From: Syntrophotalea acetylenivorans
Lineage (GTDB): Bacteria > Desulfobacterota > Desulfuromonadia > Desulfuromonadales > Syntrophotaleaceae
Assembly: GCF_001887775.1 (NCBI RefSeq)
Contig: NZ_CP015519.1
Location: 124,001-188,000 of the forward strand
Length of the DNA stretch: 64,000 bases
Direction: 5' to 3'
Positions 17,481 through 26,445 of this stretch are shown piece after piece. The position numbers and the translations under genes were made by a program. Below the pieces are notes generated by a model. That model saw only the letters and a list, made by a program, of their open reading frames with translations, did no database searches and had not been told where the DNA came from. Within the stretch, counting starts at the first letter, position 1; each line of letters starts with the position of its first letter.

Positions 17481-18698
17481 ATGCTGCAAGGCAAAGAGAT
17501 CGTGTTGGGTGTATGTGGTGGCATCGCTGCCTATAAGGCGGCTGAACTGGTGCGCCTTTATATCAAGGCCGGTGCCAATGTCTCGGTGATCATGACCGCG
17601 GCGGCCCAGGAATTCATTACCCCGCTGACCTTTCAAACCCTGTCCGGCCGACCGGTTCACAGCGAATTGTTCAATCTGCTTCAGGAACAGGATATCGGCC
17701 ATATCTCATTGGCCGACCGGGCTGACTTGCTGGTGATTGCTCCCGCTACGGCCAACCTGATCGGAAAACTGGCGGCGGGGATCGCCGATGATCTTTTAAC
17801 CACGACGGTGATGGCCTGCAAGGCGCCCGTATTGGTGGTGCCGGCGATGAACAGCAACATGTGGGAGAATCCCATCTGCCGCCGCAACGTGGAGCAGTTG
17901 CGGAATGCCGGTTGCCAGGTTATGGAACCGGCTACCGGCATGCTTGCCTGCGGTTGGGAAGGACAGGGCAAACTGCCGGAGCCGCAAGCGATTTTGGAGC
18001 AAACGCAACACCTGCTTGCCCCTCAGGATCTGACCGGGGAGACGGTGCTGGTGACGGCAGGGCCGACGCGGGAAGAGCTCGATCCGATGCGTTTTCTCAG
18101 CAATCATTCCTCGGGCAAGATGGGCTATGCCATTGCCCGGGCCGCTGCCGACCGGGGTGCTCGTGTCCGCTTGGTGGCCGGTCCCACCGCTTTGTCCACA
18201 CCCCGCGGTGTTGAGTTGCGGCAGGTGGTCAGCGCCAGGGAGATGCATGCTGCCGTTATGGATCTGGCAAGCGATTGCTCCATCGTCGTAAAGGCGGCGG
18301 CGGTAGCTGATTATCGCCCCGCCTGTCGCCAGGATCAAAAAATCAAGAAGGGCGGGGAATCGACCCTGTCCCTGGAATTGCAGCGCAACCCCGATATTTT
18401 GGCGGAATTGGGACAGTTGCAGGGAGAACGGTTTCTGGTCGGCTTTGCCGCCGAAACCGAACAGTTGCTGGAAAATGCCCGGCGCAAACTGCAGGACAAA
18501 AATCTCGACCTGATCGTGGCCAATGACTTGACTGCAGAGGGGGCCGGTTTTGCCGGCGACACCAATGTGGTTCGGCTGATCTATCGGAATGGCGATGTAG
18601 AGGACTTGCCCCAGATGAGCAAGGACCAGCTGGCCCACAGCCTGCTGGATCGCATCCGAAGTCGGCTTCATGGCAAGGAGGAGGCTGGCTGTCAGTAG
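17481..18698 (+). CDS. coaBC: Phosphopantothenoylcysteine decarboxylase / phosphopantothenate-cysteine ligase
   Basis: A bifunctional coenzyme A enzyme: CoaB joins cysteine to phosphopantothenate and CoaC decarboxylates the product. The CoaC half (1-190) is an FMN flavoprotein with GVCGGIAAYKA, the PAMNSNMWENP loop and the Cys motif MLACGWEGQGKLPEP. The CoaB half (190-405) shows NHSSGKMGYAIARAA and the KAAAVADYRP region. The ATG at 17481 follows GAGGA (17472-17476). Its last 7 bp overlap the end of the convergent phospholipase gene. Confidence 0.96.
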   Translation: MLQGKEIVLGVCGGIAAYKAAELVRLYIKAGANVSVIMTAAAQEFITPLTFQTLSGRPVHSELFNLLQEQDIGHISLADRADLLVIAPATANLIGKLAAGIADDLLTTTVMACKAPVLVVPAMNSNMWENPICRRNVEQLRNAGCQVMEPATGMLACGWEGQGKLPEPQAILEQTQHLLAPQDLTGETVLVTAGPTREELDPMRFLSNHSSGKMGYAIARAAADRGARVRLVAGPTALSTPRGVELRQVVSAREMHAAVMDLASDCSIVVKAAAVADYRPACRQDQKIKKGGESTLSLELQRNPDILAELGQLQGERFLVGFAAETEQLLENARRKLQDKNLDLIVANDLTAEGAGFAGDTNVVRLIYRNGDVEDLPQMSKDQLAHSLLDRIRSRLHGKEEAGCQ

Positions 18699-19606
18699 CC
18701 GGCTAGCAGATCGAGCAGGGCTTCGGGTTTGGTGATGCCCTGACGAAAGCGCTCTTTCAATTGGGCCAACAGCTGTTGCGCTTCGCCTTCAGGCAGTTTA
18801 CCGTCCAGCCACAGGAGATTAAGGTTTTTACGGATGATGTCTGCCGTATAGAGGGCTCGCTCGCCGGCGGGATCGGCCTTCCAATAGGGGCTGTCCTCCA
18901 TGTCCGTCAAAATGCTCTCGGTAGCCTGCTGAGCCAGGACGAGATAGTGCTCCTGGTCTTCTTCTTCCAGGACCCATCTCGATTGTTCACCGATGGATTG
19001 CAGCATTTTTTGCCAGCGCTGCAATCGGCTGAGCAGCAAAATGGAATTGAAAAGCCGTTTGTTGGTGGAAAAAGAGAAGATGGTGCGGGACAGCACATTG
19101 CTCATCATCTCATCGTTGGCTCGAAAATCCTTGCGGGCGATGGTTCTTGCCAGTTGCCAGATGGAAGGATCGACGCGCGACTCGAAACGCATCTCCCAGT
19201 AGAGATGCTTGAGCATGGCGGTATTGAAGGTGCGGACCATTTTGTACGGCACCATGTAGGAATGAGCGACGGTGTCCGCCGCCAGATGCCCCAGGTATCC
19301 GTAAGCGCAGGCTCGCTGGGGATCGGTTTTGGCCGCGGCGAGGATCTGCTGACCGATGCGCCAGGAGTGACAGTGCTTTAGATAGTGCGTATATTTTTTG
19401 CCCAGGGTGATGTCGGCACTGATGAATCCATAGAGAAAGTCGTATGGGTAGTTGCTGAGCAGGGGTTGCAGAAGGCTTGGCAGGCGGCTCAGGGCTTCAA
19501 GAGTCTGGGAGCCAAGTTGCAGGTGCACGCCGATGCCCCAGGCCAGAGCCTCGTTGGGCAAGAGCAGCAGAATGATAATGATGAGTAAGGATCGAGCCAT
19601 GGCCAT
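18692..19606 (-). CDS. Secreted zinc-dependent phospholipase C-like protein
   Basis: A 304-residue exported protein of the zinc-dependent phospholipase C / S1-P1 nuclease fold. The signal peptide ends in ALA, so the mature protein begins with Trp, as in bacterial PLCs where the N-terminal Trp binds zinc. Other candidate ligands are the His in GIGVHLQLG and GYLGHLAADTVAHSYMVPY. The long helical remainder fits the fold. Substrate (phospholipid or other phosphodiester) is not known. ATG at 19600 is an alternative start. The gene is divergent from the UDG gene, 56 bp away. Confidence 0.78.
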   Translation of the reverse strand: MAMARSLLIIIILLLLPNEALAWGIGVHLQLGSQTLEALSRLPSLLQPLLSNYPYDFLYGFISADITLGKKYTHYLKHCHSWRIGQQILAAAKTDPQRACAYGYLGHLAADTVAHSYMVPYKMVRTFNTAMLKHLYWEMRFESRVDPSIWQLARTIARKDFRANDEMMSNVLSRTIFSFSTNKRLFNSILLLSRLQRWQKMLQSIGEQSRWVLEEEDQEHYLVLAQQATESILTDMEDSPYWKADPAGERALYTADIIRKNLNLLWLDGKLPEGEAQQLLAQLKERFRQGITKPEALLDLLAGY

Positions 19607-19662
19607 CGCGCTGTTGGGTTGACCTATAGGATAATCGTCTCCGTCCGGGAAGTAAAGAAGCT

Positions 19663-20385
19663 ATGCCCGACAAATTTTACAAGGAATTTCAGGAAACTGT
19701 CGCCCAGGTCCGGGGCCTGCTTGAAGATTTAAAGCATCTGGGAGTGGCCGAAGTTCCTGGTGAGACCGACCTCGACGCTCGGCCTGTTTGCCAACTTTCC
19801 GAGGTGCATTCATCCACCAGCTGTCGCTCTGAGACCCTGGAGGAAATTTCCGCTGATCTGGGGGATTGCCAGCGCTGTGGATTGAGCAAGGGGCGCAACC
19901 ATATCGTGTTTGGCGCAGGCAACGCTTCCGCCCGGTTGGTGCTGGTGGGTGAAGCCCCCGGTCGCGACGAGGACCTGCAGGGGCTTCCGTTCGTTGGTGA
20001 GGCGGGCCGACTGCTTGAACGTATTTTGTTTGCCATGGGTTTTAAGCGCGAGGATGTCTATATCTGTAATGTGCAGAAATGTCGCCCACCGAAAAACCGC
20101 GATCCTCTGCCGGAGGAGATTGCCGCTTGTGTGCCTTTCCTTCAACGGCAGCTGGCTGCTTTGCAACCTCAGGTGATCGTGACTCTCGGTCGTTTTGCTG
20201 CTCAAACCCTTCTCGATACTTCGCAGCCTATCAGTAGCCTTCGGGGCCATTGGCAAAGTTACGAAGGGATTGCCGTCCTGCCTACCTACCATCCCGCATT
20301 TTTATTGCGCAATCCTGCAGCAAAACGCGAGGTCTGGGAGGACATGAAACAGGTCATGAGCCGGTTGCGTCAAGGAGATAGTTGA
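19663..20385 (+). CDS. Uracil-DNA glycosylase, family 4 (Fe-S)
   Basis: Removes uracil from DNA to start base-excision repair. The 240-residue protein has an N-terminal extension (1-65) and then the type-4 UDG core: cluster cysteines in CQRCGLSKGRN, the catalytic region VGEAPGRDEDLQGLPFVG, two more cysteines in VYICNVQKCRPP and EIAACVP, and the C-terminal TYHPAFLLRNP. Four cysteines fit a 4Fe-4S cluster. It is followed by a transporter pair after 1 bp, so all three genes may be cotranscribed. Confidence 0.93.
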   Translation: MPDKFYKEFQETVAQVRGLLEDLKHLGVAEVPGETDLDARPVCQLSEVHSSTSCRSETLEEISADLGDCQRCGLSKGRNHIVFGAGNASARLVLVGEAPGRDEDLQGLPFVGEAGRLLERILFAMGFKREDVYICNVQKCRPPKNRDPLPEEIAACVPFLQRQLAALQPQVIVTLGRFAAQTLLDTSQPISSLRGHWQSYEGIAVLPTYHPAFLLRNPAAKREVWEDMKQVMSRLRQGDS

Positions 20386-20386
20386 C

Positions 20387-21154
20387 ATGTCCCTTGCCGG
20401 CGAGCCGGTATTGCAGATAGCCGGACTTGGTAAAGTTCGAGTCAATGAACAGGGCCGGGAGGTGACCGTATTGCGTGATGTCGATCTGACCCTGGTGGCA
20501 GGTCAAATCACGGTGATTATCGGTCCCTCGGGTGGTGGCAAAAGTACCCTGGTTCGGCTGCTCAATCGACTGGAAGAGCCCAGCAGTGGAGAAATCCTGC
20601 TGAACGGACGCAATATCCGCCTCCATGATCCATTGCAGTTGCGCCGAAAGGTGGCGTTGGTCGCCCAAAAGCCCTTCGTTTTCAACGGTTCGGTTCTCGA
20701 TAATCTGCAGCGTCCGTTTATATTTCAAGGGGACAAGCCGCCTGCGGCAGAGGATTCCCGCTTGCTGGAGCTGTTGGCCCTGTGCCAACTCTCTGCTGAA
20801 TGGTTGCAGCGCGACGCCCGTTCTCTGTCGGTGGGGCAACAACAACGTCTCTGCTTAGCCCGCAGTTTGGCGATGGGGCCCGAAGTACTGTTGCTCGACG
20901 AACCGACCAGCGCGCTGGATCGCCCTACGGTCAATAGTCTGGCCAGCAGCCTGCGTAAAGCCTGCCGCAAGTGGCAGCTGGCGGTATTGTTGGTGACCCA
21001 TGATTTACATTTGGCAAAGACGATCGCCGACCACTTAGCTTACCTCGAAGATGGATGTATCTCAGAGCAGGGATTGCCTGACGAGTTGTTTGCCCGCCCG
21101 CGTAGTAACGCTTTGCAATGCTTTCTTTCTGAACCATCCAAAAAGCAGGTTTAA
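20387..21154 (+). CDS. ABC transporter ATP-binding protein (FetA-like)
   Basis: ATPase of a two-gene transporter. The 255 residues show Walker A GPSGGGKST (46-54), Q-loop VAQKPFVF, signature LSVGQQQRLCLARSL, Walker B VLLLDEPTSALD and switch His in LLVTHDLH. The neighbour is a YbbM/FetB-type permease, so this is best read as FetA, part of a putative iron exporter that protects against oxidative stress in E. coli. Substrate here is inferred from the permease family only. Confidence 0.88.
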   Translation: MSLAGEPVLQIAGLGKVRVNEQGREVTVLRDVDLTLVAGQITVIIGPSGGGKSTLVRLLNRLEEPSSGEILLNGRNIRLHDPLQLRRKVALVAQKPFVFNGSVLDNLQRPFIFQGDKPPAAEDSRLLELLALCQLSAEWLQRDARSLSVGQQQRLCLARSLAMGPEVLLLDEPTSALDRPTVNSLASSLRKACRKWQLAVLLVTHDLHLAKTIADHLAYLEDGCISEQGLPDELFARPRSNALQCFLSEPSKKQV

Positions 21155-21157
21155 AAC

Positions 21158-21940
21158 ATGTCGGCCCAAGAGATCATAGCGTTGGCACCCCACGATCTGC
21201 TTTGGGCTTACGGTGCCTTGCTGCTGGCCGCTGCTCTTGCCTGGCAGCATCGTATCGGGCAGTCACGCGATCTGTTATGGGGCTCTCTGCGCATGGTATT
21301 GCAACTGCTGGCCGTGGGGTATGCCTTGCGCTGGATATTTGCAGCCCGCCATCCATTGCCGACCGTGTTGATGCTGTTGGTGATGGGCGGATTTTCTTTG
21401 CAGATCATGGCTGGCCGTCTTCGGCATAAACTGCCTGGGTTTTATCGAATCGTCAGTCTTTCTTTATTTGCCGGTTGTGGCGGCGTCACCCTGTATTTCT
21501 GCCTGCTGGTGGTTGCGCCATCCCCCTGGTACGAGCCCCGCTATCTGATCCCCTTGGCCGGCATGATCATCGGCAACTCCATCAATGGCGCTTGTCTGGC
21601 CGTGGAGCGTCTGGCGGCTGAAATGAAAGAGCGGCAGGCGGAGATCGAAGCGGCTTTGTGTCTCGGCGCCAGTCCGCGCATGGCTTGCCAGGAGCCGCTG
21701 CGCAACGCCTTTCGTGCGGCCTTGCTGCCAATGGTCAACACTATGGCGGCCATGGGGGTCGTTTCTCTGCCGGGTATGATGACCGGGCAGATCCTCTCCG
21801 GTACCGATCCATTGATCGCCGTGAAATATCAGATTGCCATCATGTGTGCCATTGTCGGTTCCGTGGCCCTGACCAGTGCCCTCTTGTTGTTGCAGGGGTA
21901 TCGAACCTATTTCACCGACGCTCACCAGTTACGTTCCTGA
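21158..21940 (+). CDS. ABC transporter permease, FetB/UPF0014 family
   Basis: A membrane protein of 260 residues with about seven hydrophobic segments. The family signature is GMIIGNSINGACLAVERLA followed by E-x-x-L-x-L-G-A-S-P-x-A (EAALCLGASPRMA) and the MVNTMAAMGVVSLPGMMTG segment. It starts 3 bp after the ATPase gene and the two should form the whole exporter. Confidence 0.9.
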   Translation: MSAQEIIALAPHDLLWAYGALLLAAALAWQHRIGQSRDLLWGSLRMVLQLLAVGYALRWIFAARHPLPTVLMLLVMGGFSLQIMAGRLRHKLPGFYRIVSLSLFAGCGGVTLYFCLLVVAPSPWYEPRYLIPLAGMIIGNSINGACLAVERLAAEMKERQAEIEAALCLGASPRMACQEPLRNAFRAALLPMVNTMAAMGVVSLPGMMTGQILSGTDPLIAVKYQIAIMCAIVGSVALTSALLLLQGYRTYFTDAHQLRS

Positions 21941-21966
21941 ATCCACCAAATTTATTTCCAGTTGGA

Positions 21967-22090
21967 GTGATAAAATCCTTTGAGCGGGTATGCTTTAAAT
22001 GGTAGGTCCATGAACTAACAGAGGCAACGCTCATGGGAGCGATTTCCTGCTGAATAGCTAGGTCAGTGCAAACTGCCGCCTCTGTTAGTG
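21967..22090 (+). promoter_or_regulatory. Structured leader before the AAA+ ATPase gene
   Basis: The 185-bp gap before the ATPase gene has an extended -10-like TGATAAAAT (21967-21975) and then a perfect 12-bp inverted repeat, ACTAACAGAGGC (22014-22025) and GCCTCTGTTAGT (22078-22089), enclosing a small hairpin CGCTC-ATGG-GAGCG (22027-22040). It would fold into a closed multi-element RNA ending about 35 nt before the start codon. It does not match a riboswitch consensus I know, including the c-di-GMP GEMM types. Confidence 0.45.
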
Positions 22091-22125
22091 TGAACTTTTG
22101 GAGATATGGCTTGGAGGTGATGTCC

Positions 22126-23562
22126 ATGCTGAAACAGCTGGGAAAACGGCTACTTGAGAAGAAGTTGATTTCGGAGAAACAGTTAAAGAAGGCCCTTGAT
22201 CGACAGCGTAGCAAGGGGGGACGTTTAGGTCAGAATTTGTGCGACATGGGTTTTCTTGAGGAAGAAAACCTGGATCAGGTTTTTCATCCATTGCCTCCGA
22301 TGCCGCAGACCGTGGCCGAGTCGGGCCTTGATCTGGGATTTATAACCGACTTAGCTCTTAAACACAGCCTGTTCCTTGGAGAATTCGGGCGTAACGAACT
22401 GATGGAGCGGACCAAGCTGCCGGCCAGTATCATCGATGCCGTTCTGGAAAATTTGCGAAAAGATCAGTTTGTCGAGGTCAAAGGAGCCGAACTCTACGCC
22501 CGGCACAGTTTTCGATTTGCTATTACCGAACAGGGCATTCGACGGGCCAATGTTTTGCTTGAGGTGTGCCGATATGTCGGCCCGGCCCCGGTGACCCTGG
22601 ACGTCTACCGGGATATGGTTGCGCTGCAGACGGTCAAGAATATCTTGATCGACGATCAGCAGGTCAGGCAAGCCTTCGACCACTTGGTGGTAAACGATGA
22701 TTTGCTCTACCGCCTCGGCCCCGCTCTGAGTTCCGGCAAAGAAATCTTTCTCTATGGCCCACCGGGAAACGGAAAGACTTCCATCGCTGAGGCTATCGGG
22801 AGCCTGTTGCCCGGTACGGTCTTCATACCGTACGCTCTATTGGTACGGGGTGAAATTATCAATGTATATGATCCGGTCAGTCATGGTGATATTATTTCGA
22901 CGGTCGGTGAAGAGAATCCTGATCAGCGCTGGGTCGAGGTGCGGCGGCCTGTGATTATGGCCGGCGGAGAGTTATCCCTGCGCACCCTGGACCTGGATTT
23001 TAATACGATTACCAAGTATTACGAAGCGCCTCTGCAGGTCAAGGCCAATAATGGTGTGCTGATCATTGATGATTTCGGCCGTCAACAGATCGATCCCAAA
23101 CAGTTGCTTAATCGTTGGATGGTTCCTTTGGATCGCCGCATCGATTTCATGACCCTGCATACTGGCATGAAGTTCGATATTCCTTTTGATACCTTGGTGG
23201 TTTTTTCCACTAACATCGAGCCGGCGGATTTGGTGGACGAGGCCTTTTTACGACGTATTCGTTACAAAATTAAAATAGATCATCCTTCCATTGGTGAGTT
23301 TGAGGAGATTTTTCGGAGGCTATGTGAGGATCACGCTATGTCGTTTAGCAGACCTGTTTTCGAGCATCTGATGGATCACTATTATCGAAGACTCGAAGTA
23401 CGCTTCAGCTCCTGCCATCCCAAGGACCTTGTCGAACATATCATCGAGGAGGCCTCTTATCACGGCCATCCTCCAGAACTATCGCAAGGTGCCATTGATC
23501 GTGCCTGGCACAATTATTTTGTTAACAGCAGTCTGGGGGCAAGGTTCTGCCCTGAGCGGTGA
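22126..23562 (+). CDS. AAA+ ATPase with N-terminal MshEN-like domain
   Basis: A 478-residue cytoplasmic ATPase of unknown role. Residues 4-27 and 33-56 form two 24-residue MshEN-type motifs with a 5-residue spacer (first QLGKRLLEKKLISEK...Q, then RLGQNLCDMGFLEEE), the pattern that binds c-di-GMP in type II secretion/pilus ATPases; the second motif is degenerate at its end. A winged-helix-like region follows (about 70-140), then Walker A GPPGNGKTS (about 211), Walker B VLIIDDFGR (about 310) and an arginine-rich sensor region DEAFLRRIRYKIKI. This resembles MoxR/ATPase regulators rather than secretion ATPases. ATG 22126 has GGAGG at 22113; ATG 22120 is possible. Confidence 0.8.
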   Translation: MLKQLGKRLLEKKLISEKQLKKALDRQRSKGGRLGQNLCDMGFLEEENLDQVFHPLPPMPQTVAESGLDLGFITDLALKHSLFLGEFGRNELMERTKLPASIIDAVLENLRKDQFVEVKGAELYARHSFRFAITEQGIRRANVLLEVCRYVGPAPVTLDVYRDMVALQTVKNILIDDQQVRQAFDHLVVNDDLLYRLGPALSSGKEIFLYGPPGNGKTSIAEAIGSLLPGTVFIPYALLVRGEIINVYDPVSHGDIISTVGEENPDQRWVEVRRPVIMAGGELSLRTLDLDFNTITKYYEAPLQVKANNGVLIIDDFGRQQIDPKQLLNRWMVPLDRRIDFMTLHTGMKFDIPFDTLVVFSTNIEPADLVDEAFLRRIRYKIKIDHPSIGEFEEIFRRLCEDHAMSFSRPVFEHLMDHYYRRLEVRFSSCHPKDLVEHIIEEASYHGHPPELSQGAIDRAWHNYFVNSSLGARFCPER

Positions 23563-23568
23563 TAACAC

Positions 23569-23598
23569 TTGACAAAGCAGCGGCCGATTGATTAATAG
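23569..23598 (+). promoter_or_regulatory. Candidate sigma-70 promoter of ispE
   Basis: TTGACA (23569-23574), then TTAATA or TAATAG at 23592-23598 (17-18 bp spacer), 70 bp before the ispE ATG. Confidence 0.5.
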
Positions 23599-23667
23599 AT
23601 AGGCGCCGCACGTAGAGAGTCGTTCGGCACGGGGATTATTTGCGACAGCTTTCAGCGGGCACCTATC

Positions 23668-24531
23668 ATGATTAAAACCTATCTGGCCCCGGCCAAAATC
23701 AATCTCTGCCTCCATGTGCTCGGCAAGCGAGCCGATGGTTATCATGACCTGGCGATGTTGATGCAGCGCATCTCTCTCTATGACCGCATCACCTTACGTC
23801 TCACAGCCGGTCCCGGAGTGACGGTGCGCTGTGCCGGGGTGAGCCTGAACCCCGAGCAGGAAAACATTGCCGCTCTGGCAGCTCAAAGGTTGCTGGCTTT
23901 TGCTGGTTCGTCCATCGGCGTCGATATAGATATCGATAAGCAGATACCGGTAGCAGCAGGTCTTGGCGGCGGTTCTTCCGATGCGGCAACGGTATTGATG
24001 GCCTTGAACGAGATGCTCGACCTGAAACTCTCTACGCAGGTGCTGCAGGATCTGGGGGTTAAGCTTGGCGCTGATGTGCCTTTCTTTATTTATGGGCATC
24101 CCGCTTGGGCTACGGGGATCGGCGATGTGTTGCAAAGAATCGAAAAGCTGCCACCGCTCTGGTATGTTCTGGTTAATCCCGGAATCGCTGTATCTACGGC
24201 TTGGGCATACGGAAATTTAAGGTTGACATCCCGCCGGGATGATCATAAAATACCGCGATTTTCCAGTACGCTAGATAGCGTGACGGCGGTGCTGCATAAT
24301 GACCTTGAAGAAGTCACCGTTGGTCAACATTCGGAGATAGGTAAAGTGAAAAGGCGTCTGACGGCTTTAGGAGCTGCAGGATCGCTGATGTCCGGTAGTG
24401 GCTCCACGGTATTTGGGGTTTTTGCCGGAAAAGCCGAGGCGGAAGAAGCCGCTGTGCAGTTACAGCAGAAGCCAGGTTGGCGGGTCTTCGTTGTTCATCC
24501 GGTGGATGGCGAAGGGCCGATAAAGTGCTGA
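23668..24531 (+). CDS. ispE: 4-diphosphocytidyl-2-C-methyl-D-erythritol kinase
   Basis: A GHMP kinase of the non-mevalonate isoprenoid pathway. The 287-residue protein opens with YLAPAKINLCLHVLGKRADGYH and carries the ATP loop VAAGLGGGSSDAAT and the C-terminal GAAGSLMSGSGSTVFGVF. tRNA-Gln and prs follow, an arrangement often seen near ispE. Confidence 0.96.
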   Translation: MIKTYLAPAKINLCLHVLGKRADGYHDLAMLMQRISLYDRITLRLTAGPGVTVRCAGVSLNPEQENIAALAAQRLLAFAGSSIGVDIDIDKQIPVAAGLGGGSSDAATVLMALNEMLDLKLSTQVLQDLGVKLGADVPFFIYGHPAWATGIGDVLQRIEKLPPLWYVLVNPGIAVSTAWAYGNLRLTSRRDDHKIPRFSSTLDSVTAVLHNDLEEVTVGQHSEIGKVKRRLTALGAAGSLMSGSGSTVFGVFAGKAEAEEAAVQLQQKPGWRVFVVHPVDGEGPIKC

Positions 24532-24556
24532 TTATTGATTTGATCTGTTAAGTTTT

Positions 24557-24631
24557 TGGGGCGTCGCCAAGCGGTAAGGCACCGGATTTTGATTCCGGCA
24601 TTCCCAGGTTCGATCCCTGGCGCCCCAGCCA
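24557..24631 (+). tRNA. tRNA-Gln (anticodon TTG)
   Basis: Acceptor arms TGGGGCG (24557-24563) and CGCCCCA (24621-24627) pair exactly; the anticodon loop reads ATTTTGATT with TTG, the T-loop is GGTTCGATCC, and the 3' CCA is encoded (24629-24631). Confidence 0.96.
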
Positions 24632-24711
24632 TTTATAAGACTCTGCAAGGCAAGACGTTGCGGAGGATATCGTTCCGAAGGTGGATGAGTCGCCGATCGG
24701 GCTTTACGTCA

Positions 24712-24745
24712 GCAGGTCATGGAGTCCATGGCCTGCAGTTTTTTC
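24712..24745 (+). terminator. Intrinsic terminator between tRNA-Gln and prs
   Basis: A 12-bp stem (24712-24723 with 24725-24736, with one mismatch) is followed by AGTTTTTTCG. It lies 25 bp before the prs start, so it may be a read-through terminator for the tRNA transcript or an attenuator. Confidence 0.65.
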
Positions 24746-24769
24746 GTGCTTTGAGCAAGGATTGTCGTT

Positions 24770-25708
24770 GTGAATAAGTTGAAGATTTTCGCCGGTAACT
24801 CGAATGTTTCACTGGCCCGTGAGATCTGCGGACATTTGGCTGTACCTCTGGGGGCTGCCAAGGTTCGTGCTTTCTCCGATGGTGAGATTATGGTTGAGAT
24901 CGGAGAAAATGTCCGTGGGTTGGATGTGTATATCATCCAGTCTACCTGCGCTCCGGCCAACGATAATCTGATGGAGTTGCTGATTATGACCGATGCTCTC
25001 AAGCGCGCATCGGCGGCTCGAATTACAGCGGTAATTCCCTATTTCGGATACGCCCGTCAGGACCGCAAGGTGGCTCCGCGCACACCCATCACCAGCAAGC
25101 TTGTTGCAGACCTGGTGTCTACTGCCGGTGTCGACCGGGTGTTGACCATGGATCTGCATGCCGGTCAGATACAAGGTTTTTTCAATATTCCGGTCGATCA
25201 CCTCTATGCTGCGCCGGTTATTCTTCGGGACATTACAGCACGTTTCGATCAACCCGTCGTTGTTGTTTCGCCGGATGCCGGCGGTACTGAGCGGGCTCGC
25301 GCATTTGCCAAACGCCTTAATGCCGGCTTAGCGATTATCGATAAGCGTCGCAGTGGTCCCAATGTTTCGGAAGTGATGAATATCATCGGTGACGTTGAAG
25401 GACAGATCTGTATTATTGTGGACGACATGATCGATACGGCAGGCACCCTTTGCCAGGCAGCTCAAGCCCTGAAGGGAGAAGGGGCCGCTGAGGTCTACGC
25501 TTGTGCGACCCACGCTGTTTTGTCCGGGCCGGCTCTTGAGCGTATCGACAACAGCTCGTTAAAAGAAGTGCTGGTCACCAATACGATTCCGGTTGAAGAA
25601 AAGCTCGCTGAATGTGAGCGTCTACGGCAGCTGTCTGTAGCAGAATTGTTAGCTGAGGCTATTCGCCGTATACATGGTGACGAGTCTGTCAGTTCGCTGT
25701 TTGTTTAG
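24770..25708 (+). CDS. prs: Ribose-phosphate pyrophosphokinase
   Basis: Makes PRPP from ribose-5-phosphate and ATP for nucleotide, histidine and tryptophan synthesis. The 312 residues match class I PRPP synthases: [10 protein letters not shown], the catalytic flexible loop region [14 protein letters not shown], the ribose-phosphate loop [14 protein letters not shown]. The GTG start at 24770 is preceded by GCAAGGA. ATG is absent at the family start. Confidence 0.97.
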   Translation: MNKLKIFAGNSNVSLAREICGHLAVPLGAAKVRAFSDGEIMVEIGENVRGLDVYIIQSTCAPANDNLMELLIMTDALKRASAARITAVIPYFGYARQDRKVAPRTPITSKLVADLVSTAGVDRVLTMDLHAGQIQGFFNIPVDHLYAAPVILRDITARFDQPVVVVSPDAGGTERARAFAKRLNAGLAIIDKRRSGPNVSEVMNIIGDVEGQICIIVDDMIDTAGTLCQAAQALKGEGAAEVYACATHAVLSGPALERIDNSSLKEVLVTNTIPVEEKLAECERLRQLSVAELLAEAIRRIHGDESVSSLFV

Positions 25709-25789
25709 AACAGCAATACGAACATAAATATTAGGGCATGAATTGCCTAAGTACCCTTTAGCACTTTATTCTAACGGAGGATTGATTAT

Positions 25790-26434
25790 ATGGCACAGAC
25801 AGAATTGATGGTTAACTCACGTGAGGCACTCGGTAAAGGCAGTGCTCGCAGTCTGCGTCGCGAGGGTTTGGTTCCTGCGGTCGTTTACGGGAAAAATGTT
25901 GAGCCTTGCGCTCTGAGCGTCGATCCCAAGGCCCTCAAGAAATCGATCTCTACCGAGGCCGGTTTGAATACCTTGATCACCCTCAAGGGGGACGGACCTT
26001 TCGATGGCCAGGTGGTGATTCTTAAAGACATGCAGGTTGATGCCGTGGTCGGCACCCTGATGCATGCCGATTTCCAGGTTATCGACCTGGCTGCCAAGGT
26101 CAGTGTCATGGTACCGGTTCACCCCGTTGGCAAGTCTGCCGGCGAAAAAGAGGGTGGCAACCTGTCGGTAATTCGTCACGAAGTTGAAATCGTGTGTCTG
26201 CCGAGCGCTATCCCTGCTTCTATCGATATCGATGTTACTGAGATGCAGATTGGCGATGTGGTCCATGTCGAAGATCTGCAGCTAGGTGATGGGGTTGAAG
26301 CTCCCCATGATGCTAACTTCACCATTCTTACCGTTGTCGGCCGTATGGCTGAAGAAGTTGAGGGAGAAGAGCTTGAAGAAGGCGTCGAGGGAGCCGAAGC
26401 AGTTGAGGCGGCCCCTGAAGCTGACGCAGAATAA
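25790..26434 (+). CDS. rplY: 50S ribosomal protein L25/general stress protein Ctc
   Basis: Binds 5S rRNA. The 214-residue protein is the long, two-domain Ctc form: L25 domain (1-95, REALGKGSARSLRREGLVPA) then the TL5/Ctc beta domain and a strongly acidic tail (EEVEGEELEEGVEGAEAVEA). The order prs-rplY-pth is well conserved. GGAGG precedes the ATG. Confidence 0.96.
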   Translation: MAQTELMVNSREALGKGSARSLRREGLVPAVVYGKNVEPCALSVDPKALKKSISTEAGLNTLITLKGDGPFDGQVVILKDMQVDAVVGTLMHADFQVIDLAAKVSVMVPVHPVGKSAGEKEGGNLSVIRHEVEIVCLPSAIPASIDIDVTEMQIGDVVHVEDLQLGDGVEAPHDANFTILTVVGRMAEEVEGEELEEGVEGAEAVEAAPEADAE

Positions 26435-26445
26435 GCGAGGTTCGT

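Noticed and set aside
21941-22125. A c-di-GMP (GEMM) riboswitch before the AAA+ gene
   Set aside because: The encoded MshEN-like domain made it tempting, but the conserved GEMM core and tetraloop receptor segments are not present.
24712-24745. A T-box or amino-acid leader before prs
   Set aside because: Only one simple terminator-type hairpin is present, with no T-box sequence or antiterminator partner.
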